Shown here: piece after piece, positions 61,646 to 64,000 of the stretch
Layout of the letters: the number at the start of each line of letters is the position of its first letter
How positions within the stretch are numbered: the first letter of the stretch is position 1
Assembly: GCA_027422505.1 (NCBI GenBank)
Contig: JAPQWV010000493.1
Coordinates: 248,001 to 312,000 of the forward strand
Source: Craterostigma plantagineum
Taxonomy: Eukaryota; Streptophyta; Magnoliopsida; Lamiales; Linderniaceae
Direction: 5' to 3'
Length of the DNA stretch: 64,000 nt
Made by a program: the position numbers and the translations under genes
The notes under the pieces: model-generated
What the model saw: only the letters and a program-made list of their open reading frames with translations
Databases searched by the model: none
Told to the model about the DNA's origin: nothing

Positions 61646-62791
61646 TCAATAAAGAAGAGAATGGATAAAGGTCTTCACCAGCCCATAGAAAACATCAGCT
61701 CTACCGCCGTCAAATTGCTCGACGCCGTGACAACCACCGCCGGCGAACTCAGCCACCACTTCGACTCCTCTGCCTCTCAGCACCTCCACCAGCTGGCGCT
61801 GACGATCCACCAACGGGTCGCCGTCGCATCCCGTCACCATGACCTTCCACCCCTCCTCCTTAATCTTCTCGAAAACGTCGTCGGAGTAGGACTTCGCCGT
61901 GAAATTGCAGTAACCGTGGTCACGGTCGGCGCCGATCGGCAGAGCGAAGCGCCACATCGTGTCGGTGGCGTGGAGTGGGAGGACGGGGTCGTCGATCAGC
62001 TTGGTCTCCGACGGAGTCCTTTCGACGCCGCCGAAGTAAGGCTGGTGCAGTATCAACCCTCGGATCTTGATCCGACGGTCGGCGCGTGCGGCGGCGCGTA
62101 GGCCCACGTGGTAAGCTATGTTTCCACCTGCGTCGGAAAGTCTTTTTTTCTTTTGAGGCCCGTCGAATTATCGGAACTGTAATACTGGTACCATAAGTTT
62201 TTACAATTTAGAGATCAGCCCAAATATAAAAGCATATGGCCCAATCGAGTCCTTGTATTTTACGCCCAATCACTTTCATTTTCCATTTTCTTTCTTGGTA
62301 ATAAACGAGTGGCGCACAGTCTAGCAGCTAAACTAACCTGCGCTACTGCCCATGAGGAAACACTTGGAAAAGTCTGCGTACTTTGCCAACCACTCCTCCT
62401 CCGCCGTCTCAATCCACTCCACCGCCTCCAAACAGTCGTCGTACGCCGCCGGGAGGCGATGCTCCGGCGCCAGGCGGTAATCAACGGACACCATCACGGC
62501 CGGCGTCCTACTGGTCAGCTCGGCGCAAAAGCCCTGGAACATCGACGACGCCGCGCTGAACACTACAAATCCTCCGACGTGGAAGTAGATTACGAGGGGC
62601 AGTTTGGTATTTTCGTCCCTGGTTTTGGGGATATAGATGCGCGCCCAAGTTCTCTTTTCTTGGTTGATGGGCACGTCTCTGCTGAGGGTAGGATAAGGAT
62701 TTCCATGGTCCTCCGAGGCCGGCGAGTCGACGGCGAAGTTTGCCGTGCGTGTGATCGAGCCGTCTGGGTTTTGAACAAAGGGTGGTTCCAT
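61646..62791 (-). CDS. Plant carboxylesterase (CXE, alpha/beta hydrolase-3 family)
   Basis: Two exons on the minus strand, 62338-62791 and 61646-62127, giving 311 residues in frame, the usual size. It begins MEPPFVQNPDGSITR, a typical CXE N-terminus. The nucleophile motif is GSSAGGN (Ser), split by the intron; VDYRLAPEHRLPAAYDD is conserved. The acid is probably the Asp in GDPLVDRQ and the His is in GCHGVEQF. The oxyanion-hole motif, normally HGGGF, reads HVGGF here (IYFHVGGFVVF). This could be a real substitution that lowers or shifts activity. CXEs hydrolyse small esters; the GID1 gibberellin receptors come from the same family, but this is not a GID1, since it lacks their N-terminal lid sequence. 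The upstream in-frame codons at up to 62893 look non-coding. Confidence 0.88.
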
Positions 62792-64000
62792 TTCGCGAAA
62801 GGCGAGAGGATGACGTGGGGCTATATGTTTATGTAATAATAATATTATCTTACATGCATATGACAACATATGTATGTATAGGGCGACGGCCAAACGTGGT
62901 CCACTTAAATACGGTCCAATTACTTATATACAAATTATAATTTTAGGTCACTAAGTTCACATGTTTTCGGTTGTAGGTCACTATGTTTGGTAATGGCAAA
63001 AAAAGGTCATTAAATATGTATGTTAAAACAAATTTGGGTCACCCTTTCATTTTTGGGCCACTAAGTATACGTGTTTTGAATTTTGTATCGCTAAGTATAC
63101 GTATTTTAAGTTTTTGAATCGCTATATTAAATCCAATTCATAAAAACATACCCAAAATCGAAAACATGTACACTTAGTGACCCAAAAGTGATAGGGTAAC
63201 CCAAATTTGTTTTGACATTTATAATTACTGACCTACTTTTGCAGTTATCAAACATAGTGACCCAAAAACGAAAACATGTATACTTAGTGACCTAAAAGAA
63301 TAATTTGGCCTATATACATATTTCTTTAGTATATCATGGATAATCTATAGCTATTCCAAGTTATATGTGGAGAGTTTCTCTGATGTAAAACACTTAAACA
63401 AAATGTAAGATAGCTTAGCTGCCTTGGAGATCAAACGAGACAAACAATAACCCTAGCAACAGAAGGGATTAATGACAAGAAAATTGACAAGCAAGGTGGT
63501 AAAAATAGTAAAATTTCTAGGATAACTATGGCCACATGTGATAAGATGGCTAACATTGGAAGTTAAATTAATGTCATTGTTATGTTATATTGCAGGCTGA
63601 TTGTTTGCTATGCTATCAGTTCAGTCATTTACAATTGCAGACAAGAGTTTTGTTTACAAAAATATGGTTACTTGTCCGCGAATGAATGGATCGTTTATTT
63701 GGGTACTTGCCGAGAAGTTTCATTAAAATATAATAACATCATATTATGAAGAAGCACAGCACATCACAATATTGTCGTGTAATAAACAGACATCTTTCTC
63801 AAACAAAACAAAACCAACATCCGCTGTATATATTTATTAACGAATGTTGATTTTATATGGCGTGCTGGTACAGGCAAGTTGAGTTTGACCCTTTCAAAAC
63901 AACAATGCAAGTACTAAGTTAGTAAGTAAGCTGAAATATTATTGCAACAAAGTTAATATCTCGTAATAATCAACAAAACTTCGGATCATTCGATGCCTTT
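62792..64000. other. Right-end intergenic region with a foldback element
   Basis: No gene is seen to the right edge. A palindromic element occupies about 62926-63320 (separate entry). Confidence 0.45.
62926..63320. mobile_element. Foldback MITE-like inverted repeat
   Basis: The left arm (AGGTCACTAAGTTCACATG, GTCACTATGTTTGG, AAACAAATTTGGGT, about 62945-63050) recurs in reverse complement at about 63190-63297 (ACCCAAATTTG, CCAAACATAGTGAC-like, CATGTATACTTAGTGACC). GGTCACTAAGT units recur several times within it. About 395 bp; no ORF; target duplication not resolved. Confidence 0.7.

Overview
The window is nuclear DNA of a flowering plant, a eudicot. Evidence: GT-AG introns, AT-rich spacers, plant-only families (EXORDIUM-like, CBF/DREB1, AT-hook AHL, gibberellin 20-oxidase, pectinesterase with inhibitor prodomain, MIR399) and plant transposons. 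I cannot name the species.

Layout, left to right. 1-8.4 kb: 3' part of a hAT-transposase-derived domesticated gene cut by the window edge, a tandem pair of DUF1442 genes, a CML13-type calmodulin-like gene and a pICln gene. 10.5-21.2 kb: an EXORDIUM-like gene, a UMP-CMP kinase, a type-I pectinesterase, and (minus strand) a trehalose-6-phosphate phosphatase. 24.6-30 kb: BAG7-like co-chaperone and an unrecognised tail-anchored protein (both minus), the last two exons of a RIN2/RIN3-type ligase (minus), and a 5'-truncated ELC/VPS23 pseudogene (plus). 32-43.4 kb, all plus: AHL factor, tropinone-reductase-like SDR, HESO1-like uridylyltransferase, CBF/DREB1 factor, CCCH-WD40 (ZFWD) protein. 43.6-52.2 kb: a tandem duplication whose unit is a GMC oxidoreductase gene (minus) plus a divergently transcribed MIR399 gene (plus). 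53.5-62.8 kb: molybdenum-cofactor-sulfurase-like protein, GA 20-oxidase, and a carboxylesterase (minus).

The 43.6-52.2 kb duplication is the most interesting part. Both units carry a perfect 21-nt miR399 mature sequence in a foldback. GMC copy 1 is broken by a TRIM retrotransposon (5-bp target duplication, internal primer-binding site) which itself carries a nested foldback MITE; copy 2 supplies the empty site. The spacer of unit B carries a non-autonomous hAT element (8-bp target duplication) and a poly(A)-tailed retroposon (16-bp target duplication).

A second window-wide signal is an excess of one-base frameshifts, mostly single-base losses, in otherwise well-conserved genes (hAT-derived gene, pectinesterase, BAG7, AHL, SDR, CBF, ZFWD and others). 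No stretch of missing homology accompanies them and introns cannot explain them. They look mainly like residual assembly errors, so I annotate those loci as genes with flagged breaks rather than as pseudogenes.

From memory, the order EXL-PME-TPP-RIN and the order CBF-ZFWD-GMC-MOCOS-like-GA20ox both resemble segments of Arabidopsis chromosomes 4 and 5; this needs checking. Coordinates of exons were worked out by hand from splice signals and reading-frame continuity.
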